A stretch of DNA of 64,000 nucleotides from Lysinibacillus_B sp050613145. GTDB lineage: Bacteria > Bacillota > Bacilli > Bacillales_A > Planococcaceae. The stretch is from assembly GCF_050613145.1 (NCBI RefSeq), contig NZ_CP192507.1:1550001-1614000 (forward strand), read 5' to 3'. Made by a program: the position numbers and the translations under genes. The notes beneath the pieces are model-generated. The model ran no database searches. It had not been told where the DNA came from and saw nothing but the letters and a program-made list of their open reading frames with translations. This document shows positions 17,892 to 27,401 of this stretch, one piece after another; positions within the stretch are counted from its first letter, which is position 1, and every line of letters begins with the position of its first letter.

Positions 17892-18665
17892 TTAAGTTGA
17901 ATTTTTGGAGTACATTTGATTAAAGTACTCATACACCTTTTTAATTTTTTCATCTAAGAAGTTTGTTCGCTCATACAGAATGGAACGTAAGTGATCCGTT
18001 TGACGTAATATTTTTTCCATAAGTCCTTCTTGATGATCTACTCGATTAATCATTTCCTCTTGTGTTTCTTCCATAGTAGAAATTTGATTGGCTAGTTGTT
18101 TGTTCAATAGATGTTGTTCATCTATTTTTTCTACCAACTGTACATTTGTTGTTCCAACTTGTTCTAATTGAGCAGCAACTTCATTATTCATCTGTGCGTA
18201 TTGATTTAGCTGATTGACAATCTCATCAATTGCAGATGTAAATTCGTGTAGTTGATTTTCTAGTGCGTCATGAGATTGATGAATACTATCGACTTGATTT
18301 ACTAAGTCTTTCTTCGTTCGTTGCTCATCTATCATGATTGTTTGCAGTTGCATATTTTGGTTTTCTAGCTTTTTCAGCCCCTCCATCACTTGTTGTTCAA
18401 CTTGTTCATGTTGAGAATGCAATGCTTGTAACTCTTTTAACTGTCGATTGATCACTTTCCATTGTCGCACTTGTTGCATGCTTGATTTGTTGTGTGCCTG
18501 TTTTAAAACATGGATAGCGCGCTGAATACCCTGATTGGACACTTGTTGTTCCTTGATGAGCTCAGATAAATAATCACTCCGAAACTCGACTTGATTATTT
18601 TCAATCAGTGTACTAGTATTTTTAAACAGTTCCGGATGTTGCCCGTTATTCATGAATAGCCCCAT
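17892..18665 (-). CDS. Coiled-coil protein of unknown function
   Basis: A 257-residue soluble protein, almost entirely alpha-helical, rich in Gln, Glu, Asn and Leu. Long heptad-like runs cover residues from about 60 to 235, and there are no membrane segments, cysteines or enzyme motifs. A GGGGGGGAT ribosome site precedes the ATG. It lies between ypoC and ponA on the ponA strand, where B. subtilis has no such gene, so it is a lineage-specific insertion into the conserved block. A structural or wall-associated role near PBP1 would be speculation. Confidence 0.65.
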   Translation of the reverse strand: MGLFMNNGQHPELFKNTSTLIENNQVEFRSDYLSELIKEQQVSNQGIQRAIHVLKQAHNKSSMQQVRQWKVINRQLKELQALHSQHEQVEQQVMEGLKKLENQNMQLQTIMIDEQRTKKDLVNQVDSIHQSHDALENQLHEFTSAIDEIVNQLNQYAQMNNEVAAQLEQVGTTNVQLVEKIDEQHLLNKQLANQISTMEETQEEMINRVDHQEGLMEKILRQTDHLRSILYERTNFLDEKIKKVYEYFNQMYSKNST

Positions 18666-18850
18666 TATATCCCCCCCTTTATAATCCTTTCTTGTATAGT
18701 ATGCTTATAATAAAGTGACGTGTATTTTGCAAAAAATGCAAACATATGTATCAATGAGGAAGGACTGAATTATGACAGTCTAACAAATGTACCGATTGGT
18801 TGTAGTTTCATAGCTGATGGAGATCGATGTACATATTGAATCATAAAAGC

Positions 18851-18893
18851 AAATCCCCCTTCATTAGGCAATATACCTAATGAAGGGGGATTT
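18851..18893 (-). terminator. Strong terminator after ponA
   Basis: A perfect 18-bp stem runs from 18851-18868 to 18876-18893 with a 7-base loop. It lies just beyond the ponA stop. Confidence 0.85.
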
Positions 18894-18899
18894 AGATCG

Positions 18900-21569
18900 T
18901 TATTCTTGAGAATCCTCGTTATCCTCTGTTGGATGATTTGGTTCAGTAGGTGGTGTTACAGAAGGAGGCTGTTCTGGCTGACCGCCTTGTCCATTTCCAT
19001 TATTCCCATTGTTACCGTTATTCCCATTATTATTGTTATCGTTATTCCCGTTGTTACCATTATTACTACCATTGTCATTGCCGTTGTTCCAGTTGTTTTC
19101 ATCCCCTGGATTCTCCACGTCGTCTATATCTGGAGATTCGATATCAGGTTGGTCAGGTTCCTCTGTTATCGGAGGCGCCCCATCAATATAAATTGATACA
19201 CTACCAGGCTCACTTCGGTTTTCCCCTTCAAACGCTATGACAGTAAATGTGTAGTTGCTACCTAATTGAATATTTGGCACGATTACTTGTTTAGCACCTG
19301 TCGTACTAATGACAGTCGCTTCACCATCGTCTACTTGCATTGTTACTTCGTATGTGTAATTTTTTGGCTCAGCGCCTTCTTCCTCTTCAGGAAGTTCATT
19401 ATGAACCCATGTTAAATCAATCACTTGAGCGGCTTCGTTATACTCAGCACGTACATTATATGGTGTTTCGATTTCCTCTGCTTCATAGTTTGTAGATACT
19501 TCAGTAGGTACTGTACCGCGAACAAATAGCTCTGTTGATTTTAAATTATCTGGTGTATAGTCACTCGCAAGCTTTAATGGGCTTGTACCTACTTCAATTG
19601 TGGCAGAAACAACAGAGTTAGGCTGTTCAAATCGAGTGTTTGGCACGTTTTTCGATAATCCCGTCATAATCGATTTAAACAATTTCTGAGGTAAGCGACG
19701 CTCCTCCCATGTAGTAATAGCATCACTGCGTTGTGAGTATCCACTCCAAATCGCAATCGAGTAATTTGGTGAGTAGCCAACGAACCACGAATCGGGTACT
19801 GCTGAAGAACCGAAGTTATATTTAGCGAATTCATCAGCCGAATAGTTCGTTGTCCCTGTCTTACCTGCAATATCCACACCAGGTACATTTGCTGCTGTTC
19901 CTGAAGCATTTTGTTTATTACTTACAACGTCACGTAAAACATCTGTTACCATATATGCTGTAGAATCACTCATCGCAACTGTTGGTTGAGGTTCATAGTT
20001 TTTCGATGTGCCGTCACGGAATTTAATTTTTGTAATGGCATACGGATCTGTGTATACCCCATTATTCCCAAAAGCAGCATAAGAAGCAGCCATTTGGATA
20101 GGGGAGATATTAACACGTCCACCACCAATTGCATCAGATTCTACTAAATAATCTACTTCAATGCCTAATTTAGAAATGAATTCCTGTGCTTTATCTGTTG
20201 ACACTTCTTTTAAGGCTTTAACGGCAGGTATGTTACGAGAGGCATATAATGCTTCACGCATTGTAATGGCACCGAAATATTTATTATCCCAGTTATTAAT
20301 GTTTTGACTTGTCCCAGTATAAGTCATCTTTTCGTCTACTAATGTTTCACCAGTAGACCACTTTAAATATTCGATGGCAGGGCCATAATCAACAATTGGT
20401 TTTAACGTAGAACCTGGTGCTCGTGATGTTAAATCATAGGCATGGTTATAGGGTCGTTCAGCTCCGTAATTACGACCGCCACCCACTGCAACAAGAGCGC
20501 CTGTTTTTGTATCTACGACAGAGACACCTGATTGAATCGACTCTGTTGGGAAATTACTGTCATTATTCATCACAGATTCAACCATTTCCTGTGCTTGTGG
20601 ATCGAGTGTTGTATAGACTTTAATCCCTTCAGCAAGCAGTTCTGTATTACCATCTGCTTCAAGCTCAGATAACACAACATCTAAGAATGCAGGATAATTT
20701 GTCACTAAGTTTGTTTTACGCTCATCTTCTGGTAAAAGACCCGTTGTTACATCAACCGCTTTTGCTGCATCTGCATCAGCTTGCGTAATTTTATCATGTT
20801 GCACCATTAAACCTAATACGATATTGCGGCGTTTCTCACCACGGTCAGGGTACTTAACTGGATTATAGTTGTTCGGACTTTGAGGCATCCCAGCAAGCAA
20901 TGCCATTTCATCAAGTGTTAATTCAGAAAGCTCTTTACCGTAAAAGTACTCTGCCGCTGTACCAAAACCGTACACCGTTCCTGACATGAGCACTTTATTA
21001 AAGTACATTTCAAAAATTTCTTCTTTTGAATATTTGCGTTCAAGTTGAATCGCTAGCCACGCTTCTTGCGCTTTACGTTCTAATCTTTTCTCATTTGTAA
21101 AGAATGAGTTTTTCACGACTTGTTGTGTAATCGTACTGGCACCTTGTGCACCAAAGCCATCACGGAAGTTTGCGATGACTGCACCGCCTAGACGCCATAA
21201 GTCTACGCCGAAATGGTCGAAAAAGCGTGCATCTTCTGTGGCGATAATGGCATCGACCATCTGTGTTGGAATTTCATCATAACTAATATATTTCCGTTTT
21301 TCATCGACACCGATTGTAGCAAATAATTCGCCATTCGCATCATAAAATTCGGATGAAATCGGATCTTTTAATAATTCTTCATTGAGTTCGGGTGCTTTAC
21401 TTACGTAGTAAGCAAATAGACCTGCACCACCTAAAAAGCCAACGATGCCGAGTGTAACTACGGCTAAAAGTATTCTTTTCAGCCACATTTTAATAGGCGA
21501 ACGCTGTTTTTTCTTTTGTAATTCACGTGCTTTTTTTATATCTTCACGTGTCCGTTTTTGTTGTGTCAC
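18900..21569 (-). CDS. ponA: Class A penicillin-binding protein 1 (PBP1A/1B type)
   Basis: A bifunctional peptidoglycan glycosyltransferase and DD-transpeptidase. From the GTG at 21569: a membrane helix at about residues 30-55, the GT51 domain with the EDARFFDHFG motif (catalytic Glu112), then a transpeptidase with Ser387 in STLK, SRN at 444-446 and KTGT at 570-573. A fibronectin type III-like domain follows, and then an Asn/Gly-rich low-complexity tail ending in a Pro/Glu-rich stretch. AGGAGA precedes this GTG; the longer start at 21590 would contain that site. 889 residues. Co-directional with recU and just after it, as in B. subtilis. Confidence 0.95.
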   Translation of the reverse strand: MTQQKRTREDIKKARELQKKKQRSPIKMWLKRILLAVVTLGIVGFLGGAGLFAYYVSKAPELNEELLKDPISSEFYDANGELFATIGVDEKRKYISYDEIPTQMVDAIIATEDARFFDHFGVDLWRLGGAVIANFRDGFGAQGASTITQQVVKNSFFTNEKRLERKAQEAWLAIQLERKYSKEEIFEMYFNKVLMSGTVYGFGTAAEYFYGKELSELTLDEMALLAGMPQSPNNYNPVKYPDRGEKRRNIVLGLMVQHDKITQADADAAKAVDVTTGLLPEDERKTNLVTNYPAFLDVVLSELEADGNTELLAEGIKVYTTLDPQAQEMVESVMNNDSNFPTESIQSGVSVVDTKTGALVAVGGGRNYGAERPYNHAYDLTSRAPGSTLKPIVDYGPAIEYLKWSTGETLVDEKMTYTGTSQNINNWDNKYFGAITMREALYASRNIPAVKALKEVSTDKAQEFISKLGIEVDYLVESDAIGGGRVNISPIQMAASYAAFGNNGVYTDPYAITKIKFRDGTSKNYEPQPTVAMSDSTAYMVTDVLRDVVSNKQNASGTAANVPGVDIAGKTGTTNYSADEFAKYNFGSSAVPDSWFVGYSPNYSIAIWSGYSQRSDAITTWEERRLPQKLFKSIMTGLSKNVPNTRFEQPNSVVSATIEVGTSPLKLASDYTPDNLKSTELFVRGTVPTEVSTNYEAEEIETPYNVRAEYNEAAQVIDLTWVHNELPEEEEGAEPKNYTYEVTMQVDDGEATVISTTGAKQVIVPNIQLGSNYTFTVIAFEGENRSEPGSVSIYIDGAPPITEEPDQPDIESPDIDDVENPGDENNWNNGNDNGSNNGNNGNNDNNNNGNNGNNGNNGNGQGGQPEQPPSVTPPTEPNHPTEDNEDSQE
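18990..19110. repeat. Asn/Gly-codon low-complexity tract inside ponA
   Basis: Repeated AAT/AAC and GGT/GGA codons encode runs of NGN and NNG near the PBP1 C-terminus. Such tracts vary in length by slippage. Long plus-strand open frames over it are side effects. Confidence 0.7.
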
Positions 21570-21593
21570 GTTGTATCTCCTCACTTTCACAAA

Positions 21594-22211
21594 CTAATTG
21601 TTTGCGACAAACTTATTGACGACTAGTAAATAGTCGAGTCGGGGACTAAGTCCGAGTTGTAGTTCTTCCGCTACTTGTTCAAATAGAGCAAGCGGAATCG
21701 ACTTGCGACCACCATTGTCCATATTTCGCCACGCTTCTTCAACCATATGGAAAGGGGTAACAAACGTACGTTCAAGCGTTGTAAAGCGAACGATAAAAAA
21801 AGCAATTCCCTTTTGCGCAACAACGTCCTGCATATGTTTGATTTGATGCGCATGGATGTTTTTTAGTGGAAACGAGGTTTTGCTTTCTGTTTCCTTTGCC
21901 TCAAAATCAATATAATATCCGTTCCATACCCCATTATAATCGGTAGTAGAAGGAGTACGAAAGTATGCCTCTCGAATAACAGCAGCACTTCGCTTCGGAT
22001 ACTCTACTTTGACGATTTGAATCGGGACAGGTTTCTTGTAAATACTAGCAATGCCGTTTCTCACATAAAAATCATTTGTTTCATTTAAATCATCTTCCAA
22101 GCTTTTCCCACGATTACTAAATGAAAGATCTTTTTTCGTTAGCCTTTTTTTTTCAGGCGACTCATTTTGCGCTGGTTGATACACTTTTCCGTTTGGATAG
22201 CGAATAGCCAT
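21594..22211 (-). CDS. recU: Holliday junction resolvase RecU
   Basis: RecU cuts four-way junctions in homologous recombination and chromosome segregation in Firmicutes. The nuclease core shows Asp91 in TTDYNGVW and the Glu104-x-Lys106 pair in DFEAKET, with an acidic residue in GKSLEDDL further up. 205 residues, as in B. subtilis. The stop lies 24 bases before the ponA GTG, so both are in one operon, the well-known recU-ponA pair. Confidence 0.94.
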   Translation of the reverse strand: MAIRYPNGKVYQPAQNESPEKKRLTKKDLSFSNRGKSLEDDLNETNDFYVRNGIASIYKKPVPIQIVKVEYPKRSAAVIREAYFRTPSTTDYNGVWNGYYIDFEAKETESKTSFPLKNIHAHQIKHMQDVVAQKGIAFFIVRFTTLERTFVTPFHMVEEAWRNMDNGGRKSIPLALFEQVAEELQLGLSPRLDYLLVVNKFVANN

Positions 22212-22361
22212 GAAATCACCCTTTCCATTTGTTTACGCTTTTTAGTGTACCATAACATCTGTTGAAAAAATGATAGTTTTAGCGAACGATGACTAGTTTT
22301 GTATTGCAGCTAGGAACTTTCATTTTTTCGTCTAATACGTGTTCTAAAGGGGGCAGAAACG

Positions 22362-22559
22362 ATGGGTAGAATAAACCGATTATTAAACCTTATTGAATGT
22401 ATAGACGATTTATTAACAGGGCGTATGGAATATGAACAAATGCAAGTAAAAGCTACATTTAGCACACAACTATTAAAGGCTCATCAAAGAGTTAGCTTAG
22501 CAGAAAAAAAGTATTACGTAAAGAATGCATGTTCGTCTGAAAGTAGTGAAAACAATTAG
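22362..22559 (+). CDS. Hypothetical 65-residue protein
   Basis: A short open frame starting with MGRINRLLNL. AAAGGGGGC lies about nine bases before the ATG, which argues for real translation. It is mostly helical and charged with two cysteines or fewer, and no family is recognised. It lies in the place of the small ypp genes between recU and yprA in B. subtilis, and the yppE-like gene follows 44 bases later. Confidence 0.45.
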   Translation: MGRINRLLNLIECIDDLLTGRMEYEQMQVKATFSTQLLKAHQRVSLAEKKYYVKNACSSESSENN

Positions 22560-22603
22560 TTTTTGGTACACTAACAGTAATGAAAAACTTTGAGGTGTAC
22601 GTG

Positions 22604-22969
22604 ATGGAATTACTAGAAATAACAGCGAAATTACTAGATGCGTGTGATCAAGCCATTCATCGTTTTTATGACATGCGTGAACGCGATATGGAGCCAGACT
22701 TTTTTAATGAGGTAAAACCGTATGCAGATGACATGCGTACGCAATTACAACAGTGGCAACAACTCGCTTATGAGTGGATTGTAGCCAAGCAGCCGAAATA
22801 TATGCATAAGCAGCAAATCGATCATGCCTATGATGCAATGGAACAATTTTTTGTTCAATCTTTTTATAAACAGACAAGTAAAAAGAGATTCATTCAATCT
22901 GTTGAATCAACAAAATATACACTCATTAGTTTGAAACGATATGTAGAGGAAGGCGAGCACCATGTTTAG
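22604..22969 (+). CDS. yppE: YppE family protein (DUF1798)
   Basis: A 121-residue helical protein of the YppE/DUF1798 family, whose function is unknown. Family-like segments are MRERDMEPDFFNEVKPYAD and the C-terminal STKYTLISLKRYVEEG. I start at the ATG at 22604, six bases after GAGGTG; an ATG at 22580 is in frame but lies before the ribosome site. Its end overlaps the start of the helicase gene by eight bases, so it is in the mrfAB transcript. Confidence 0.75.
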   Translation: MELLEITAKLLDACDQAIHRFYDMRERDMEPDFFNEVKPYADDMRTQLQQWQQLAYEWIVAKQPKYMHKQQIDHAYDAMEQFFVQSFYKQTSKKRFIQSVESTKYTLISLKRYVEEGEHHV

Positions 22970-25244
22970 TAAAAAGAAATCCATTAGTGAGCTATTGCAA
23001 TCATGGCAATATGATGAAGAGCTCAAGCAAAACATTGTTCACTGGCATACGCTGGATGGTAAAGCAGCCGAATATGCGCCGTTCCCTAGCGAGCTGCATC
23101 CATCGTTAAAAAATGCACTGCAATCGCGCGGCATTGAGCAATTGTATACACATCAGCGTGAAGCATTTGATTTCGCTACGCGTGGCGCTTCCTTTACAGC
23201 GATTACACCGACAGCATCTGGAAAATCACTTTGTTATCATTTACCTGTTTTACAGGAAATCATTCAAAATAGGTCAAGTCGTGCGATTTATTTATTCCCA
23301 ACAAAGGCCCTTGCACAAGATCAAAAAACAGATTTGAATGAATTAATTGAAGCAACAGGGGAAGAGATTTTAAGTTATACGTATGATGGTGATACAGCGC
23401 CAGGTATTCGGACGAAAATTCGAAAAGCGGGTCACATTGTGATGACCAATCCCGATATGTTGCATTCAGGTATTTTGCCCCACCATACGAAGTGGGTATC
23501 GTTATTTGAGAACTTAAAATATATTGTCATTGATGAGCTGCATACGTATAAAGGGATATTCGGTAGTCATGTAGCCCATGTGATTCGCCGGTTACAACGG
23601 GTTTGTGCATTTTACGGATCGAATCCAACGTTTATTTGTACATCAGCCACGATTAAAAACCCAAAAGAGCTAGCGGAAAGTCTAACAAATGAAAAACATG
23701 AATTAATCGCAAAGTCCGGTGCCCCTGTTGGGAAAAAGACGTTTATTTTTTATAATCCACCGATTGTGAATACGACGTTTGGTGTAAGACGTAGTGCGGT
23801 GCTAGAAGTGCGTGATTTATCGAAACGATTATTTGAAGCGGGGATCCAAACGATTATTTTTGGGAAATCGCGTGTTCGTGTGGAAATGCTTGTGACATAT
23901 TTGAAATCGCTGACGGCAAAAAAGATTCAAGATGAATCAATTCAAGGGTATCGAGGAGGGTATTTACCGAGTGAACGCCGCGCCATTGAAAAAGGACTTC
24001 GCGATGGTTCGATTCAAGTCGTTGTTTCAACTAATGCGCTTGAGCTCGGGATAGATATAGGACAATTACAGGCATGTATTATGACAGGCTACCCTGGAAA
24101 TATCGCAAGTGCATGGCAGCAAGCCGGAAGAGCTGGGCGTAGACAAGATGAAGCGTTAATCATTTACGTAGCACAATCGACCGCGCTTGATCAATATATT
24201 GTGAATCATCCAACGTATTTTTTCGGCACAGACCCCGAGGAAGTGCGCATTAATCCAGAAAATATCATTATTTTAATGGATCATTTAAAATGTGCTGCGT
24301 TTGAATTGCCGTTTTCGATGACCGATACATACGGTGAATTTACAGTGCAAGAATTGCTCGGATTTTTAGAGGAAGAGGGAGTACTTGTGAAAACGAGTAC
24401 ACAATGGCACTGGATGAGCGATCGTTTTCCTGCGCACGATGTTTCTTTACGTTCAGCCGCCGGGGAAAATGTCGTCATCGTTGATATGACACAACCGAAA
24501 AATAAAGTGATTGGGGAAATGGATACGTATAGTGCGATGACACTGTTGCATGAGGAAGCCATTTACATGCATCAAGGTGTTCAGTTCCAAGTAGAAAAAC
24601 TCGATTGGGAAGAGAAAAAAGCGTATGTGCGAGAAGTCGAAGTAGACTATTTTACAGATGCTAATTTAGCTGTTGAGTTGAAGGTGTTAAGCGAGGATAA
24701 GTCCGCTACGTATAAATCGGCAACAGTAAGTTATGGGGATGTAGGTTTATTAGCAATACCAACCATTTTTAAAAAGGTTCGATTTAATACGCATGACAAT
24801 ATTGGCTCAGGACCGATATCGATTCCGCCAATGGAAATGCATACAAGTGCAACGTGGATGAGCTTTGACTTACCAGAGAATTGGTCTGAAGAGCAATTAA
24901 CAGATGCATTAAATGGAGCAGCTTATGCGATGGGGAGTTTTATTCCACTTTTTGTGCATTGTGATCGCAGCGATTTATCGGTTGTCCCACAAGTAAAAGC
25001 TATCCATAATGAACGTCCAACGATTTTTATTTACGATAGCTATCCAGGAGGAATTGGCTTAAGCGAGCGCGTTTACGATATTTTAATGAGTTTGCTAGAG
25101 CGGACAAAGGAGCATGTGGAAAAATGCCCATGTAAATGGGGCTGTCCGTCCTGTATTGGTGCACAAGATAGTATCGGTGAAAGTAAACAACAAGTATTAA
25201 AAGTACTGTCTATCCTAATTGACGAAATGAGCTGGATTCCATGA
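22962..25244 (+). CDS. mrfA: DNA repair helicase MrfA (YprA)
   Basis: A superfamily 2 DEAD/DEAH helicase of the YprA family. In B. subtilis MrfA works with MrfB in repair of mitomycin C damage. The Walker A segment TPTASGKS is at residues 82-89, the Walker B/DEAH box is DELH, and QAGRAGRR is motif VI. The C-terminal DUF1998-type end carries Cys722, Cys724, Cys728 and Cys731, which probably bind zinc. 760 residues, family length. It overlaps yppE by eight bases and mrfB by four (ATGA), giving tight translational coupling. Confidence 0.9.
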   Translation: MFSKKKSISELLQSWQYDEELKQNIVHWHTLDGKAAEYAPFPSELHPSLKNALQSRGIEQLYTHQREAFDFATRGASFTAITPTASGKSLCYHLPVLQEIIQNRSSRAIYLFPTKALAQDQKTDLNELIEATGEEILSYTYDGDTAPGIRTKIRKAGHIVMTNPDMLHSGILPHHTKWVSLFENLKYIVIDELHTYKGIFGSHVAHVIRRLQRVCAFYGSNPTFICTSATIKNPKELAESLTNEKHELIAKSGAPVGKKTFIFYNPPIVNTTFGVRRSAVLEVRDLSKRLFEAGIQTIIFGKSRVRVEMLVTYLKSLTAKKIQDESIQGYRGGYLPSERRAIEKGLRDGSIQVVVSTNALELGIDIGQLQACIMTGYPGNIASAWQQAGRAGRRQDEALIIYVAQSTALDQYIVNHPTYFFGTDPEEVRINPENIIILMDHLKCAAFELPFSMTDTYGEFTVQELLGFLEEEGVLVKTSTQWHWMSDRFPAHDVSLRSAAGENVVIVDMTQPKNKVIGEMDTYSAMTLLHEEAIYMHQGVQFQVEKLDWEEKKAYVREVEVDYFTDANLAVELKVLSEDKSATYKSATVSYGDVGLLAIPTIFKKVRFNTHDNIGSGPISIPPMEMHTSATWMSFDLPENWSEEQLTDALNGAAYAMGSFIPLFVHCDRSDLSVVPQVKAIHNERPTIFIYDSYPGGIGLSERVYDILMSLLERTKEHVEKCPCKWGCPSCIGAQDSIGESKQQVLKVLSILIDEMSWIP

Positions 25245-26494
25245 GTTACGAAAACAAAATTCTTCAAATGAAAAAAATGCTCGGTAAAAAAACAGAGAAC
25301 AAAGTAGAAAAGCCAGTCTTTCAAAAACCAGACCGACCAAGCTATGTAAAGCAGTGGGAGAACGCCGGGTTGACTCTTATTGAAAATGATTTTGGTGTGC
25401 TATTTAAACGAGTCGTCACATATCCGCTTGATTATAAGCACGGGGCATACGAGCTATGGGAGCTTTTTGAGGCGATTCAGCTCTGGGAAGATGCAGGGCA
25501 CGAGCATCCGTATGCGGTGACGTTTGACGATACACTCGTCTTTTTTGATACGGAAACGACAGGCTTAAAGGGTGTTGGTACACATATTTTTTTACTGGGC
25601 TTTTTAGAAACAGATGAAGAAGAATTTACGTTGACACAATATGTGCTTGCTGATCCATCCAATGAAGCGGCATTTTTGTTTGAATCAAAGCTATGGCAAA
25701 GAGCAGTGACGATTGTATCTTATAACGGAAAAAGTTTTGATTGGCCACAGCTTGAAACACGCTGGACATTAAACGGGGCGCATATTCCTCGACTACGCTC
25801 GCAAAAACAAATCGATCTTTTACATAGTACGAAGCGGTTATGGAAAAACGATTTAGAAAAGATGAAGCTAACAACGATTGAACAAGAAAAATTGGATTTT
25901 TGTAGGCAAGGTGATATTCCAGGCTTTTTAGCGCCTGTGATATATTTAGATGCGGTAAAAAGCGGTCAGCCAGATGCCCTCATGAAAGTATTACAGCATA
26001 ATGAATGGGACCTTTTGTCGCTTATTACATTGTATATTCATTCAACCCAGTTGCTCTTTAACAGTCAGTTACAAGATTCTGCTACAACTTATACTAACAT
26101 CGGGAAATGGTTTAATGATTTAAAGTTAAAGGATACGGGGATGGAGGTTCTTTCTACTGTTACAGAAAACTTTGATGTAGCGGATACCGGATTAGCGCAT
26201 TATTATTTAGCACTTGAACAAAAACGTACTGCTCAATTCGAACTGGCGGTGAAATCTTTTACAAAAGCGCTACCAACGATTGATATTCCTTATAAAATTA
26301 AAGCTTATGAACAATTAGCCATCATTGCAGAACATCATCTAAGAGATTACGAGGAAGCGGTCATGCATACGCAAACAGGCTTGCATTTCATTCATAAACA
26401 TAACACATGGTCGATGGCACAAAAAGATAAGCAGACATTGGCATGGGAAAAACGTCTCCAACGACTTAGAACGAAGGTAGAAAAATATAAATAA
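25241..26494 (+). CDS. mrfB: DNA repair exonuclease MrfB (YprB)
   Basis: A partner of MrfA. The middle carries an RNase H-like DEDD exonuclease domain starting at FFDTETTG, with Asp103 and Glu105 as the first metal ligands and YNGKSFDWP as the second motif. The C-terminal part (about 275-400) consists of TPR-like helical repeats, as known for YprB. 417 residues. Its ATG overlaps the mrfA stop. The pair is conserved with B. subtilis, which supports the repair role. Confidence 0.9.
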   Translation: MSYENKILQMKKMLGKKTENKVEKPVFQKPDRPSYVKQWENAGLTLIENDFGVLFKRVVTYPLDYKHGAYELWELFEAIQLWEDAGHEHPYAVTFDDTLVFFDTETTGLKGVGTHIFLLGFLETDEEEFTLTQYVLADPSNEAAFLFESKLWQRAVTIVSYNGKSFDWPQLETRWTLNGAHIPRLRSQKQIDLLHSTKRLWKNDLEKMKLTTIEQEKLDFCRQGDIPGFLAPVIYLDAVKSGQPDALMKVLQHNEWDLLSLITLYIHSTQLLFNSQLQDSATTYTNIGKWFNDLKLKDTGMEVLSTVTENFDVADTGLAHYYLALEQKRTAQFELAVKSFTKALPTIDIPYKIKAYEQLAIIAEHHLRDYEEAVMHTQTGLHFIHKHNTWSMAQKDKQTLAWEKRLQRLRTKVEKYK

Positions 26495-26575
26495 CTAGCA
26501 CTTTCATTCACGTTTTTTTATAGGCTTTATGTTATAATGAAGCCACGCATGTTAAGTATGGAAGGGCGATGTGAA

Positions 26576-26875
26576 TTGGATATTAAATTAACATCAAAAG
26601 ATATTTTGGAAAAAGAATTCAAAAAAAGTGTAAAAGGCTATAATATTGATCAAGTAGATCAATTTTTAGATCAAATAATGGAAGATTACGATAATTTCGA
26701 GCGAGTCATTAATGAGCTAAAAGCGGAAAATGAACGTTTAAAAGAGGAATTATCAGGTAGTATTAGAAAATCATCTCCGCAGCCAACTACGAGCAATATG
26801 AACTATGATATTTTAAAGCGTGTAGCAAACTTAGAAAAAGCTGTATTTGGTGATAAGCTTAAGGAAAAACTGTAG
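26576..26875 (+). CDS. gpsB: Cell division adaptor GpsB
   Basis: GpsB links PBP1 to the division and elongation machinery. It has a DivIVA-like N-terminal domain with LTSKDILEKEF and the coiled coil YNIDQVDQFLDQIMEDYDNF, then a short linker and the conserved C-terminal trimer helix DILKRVANLEKAVFG. I choose the TTG at 26576 behind GAAGGG, giving 99 residues against 98 in B. subtilis; starts at 26537 or 26558 would add an unrelated N-terminus. It lies directly before rnpB as in Bacillus, and its partner PBP1 is encoded in this same block. Confidence 0.9.
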   Translation: MDIKLTSKDILEKEFKKSVKGYNIDQVDQFLDQIMEDYDNFERVINELKAENERLKEELSGSIRKSSPQPTTSNMNYDILKRVANLEKAVFGDKLKEKL

Positions 26876-26886
26876 TAACATACTTA

Positions 26887-26915
26887 TTGTTATTTTGTTT
26901 GAATTCTAGTATAAT
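26887..26915 (+). promoter_or_regulatory. rnpB promoter
   Basis: TTGTTA (26887-26892), a 17-base spacer, then TATAAT (26910-26915), about ten bases upstream of the expected RNase P RNA 5' end. Confidence 0.65.
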
Positions 26916-26925
26916 AGGTGTACAT

Positions 26926-27325
26926 CATGAAATTCGAGTAATCGCTGCAACGTATAAACGTTGTAGAGGAAAGTCCATGCTCACACGGATCTGAGATGAC
27001 CGTAGTGTTCGTGCTTACTGAAAAAATAAGGTAAGGCAAGCGTTAGCTTGACGGCGGAAGGAATACCTAAGTCTTTGGATATGGTAGACACTTCCTGAAA
27101 GTGCCACAGTGACGTAGCTTGTTTGGAAACTTGCAAGGTGGAACGAGGTAAACCCCACGAGTGAGAAACCCAAATTATGGTAGGGGCACTCTCCAGAAGG
27201 AAACGAACGGATGGAGGGACGTATTAGTTTACTAATGCGTAGATAGATGATTACTGCCTGATACGTACGAGGGGATACCCGTTTGAGTACTCAGGAACAA
27301 AACATGGCTTACGGAATTTTATTGA
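26926..27325 (+). ncRNA. rnpB: RNase P RNA, bacterial type B
   Basis: The catalytic RNA of ribonuclease P, which trims tRNA 5' ends. Universally conserved blocks are present: GAGGAAAGTCCATGCTC near the 5' side, GAGATGACCGTAGTGTTCGTG, GAAAGTGCCACAGTGACG, GGTAAACCCC, GAGAAACCCAAAT, and AACAAAACATGGCTTA near the 3' side. AAATTC at the 5' end pairs with GAATTT at the 3' end. The length of about 400 nt matches the B. subtilis type B RNA. Ends are set by eye to within a few bases. Confidence 0.95.
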
Positions 27326-27344
27326 TGCTTTTTTGATGAATAAA

Positions 27345-27381
27345 AAAGGCTCTCCATAACTTTTTGGAGAGCCTTTCTTTT
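27345..27381 (+). terminator. Terminator after rnpB
   Basis: AAAGGCTCTCCA pairs perfectly with TGGAGAGCCTTT, followed by CTTTT. Confidence 0.85.
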
Positions 27382-27401
27382 AGAGATAAGGGTGAGAAAT
27401 A

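Noticed and set aside
18906..19240. Three long plus-strand frames opposite the ponA end
   Set aside because: They mirror the Asn/Gly codon tract and give low-complexity proteins; ponA on the other strand explains the DNA.
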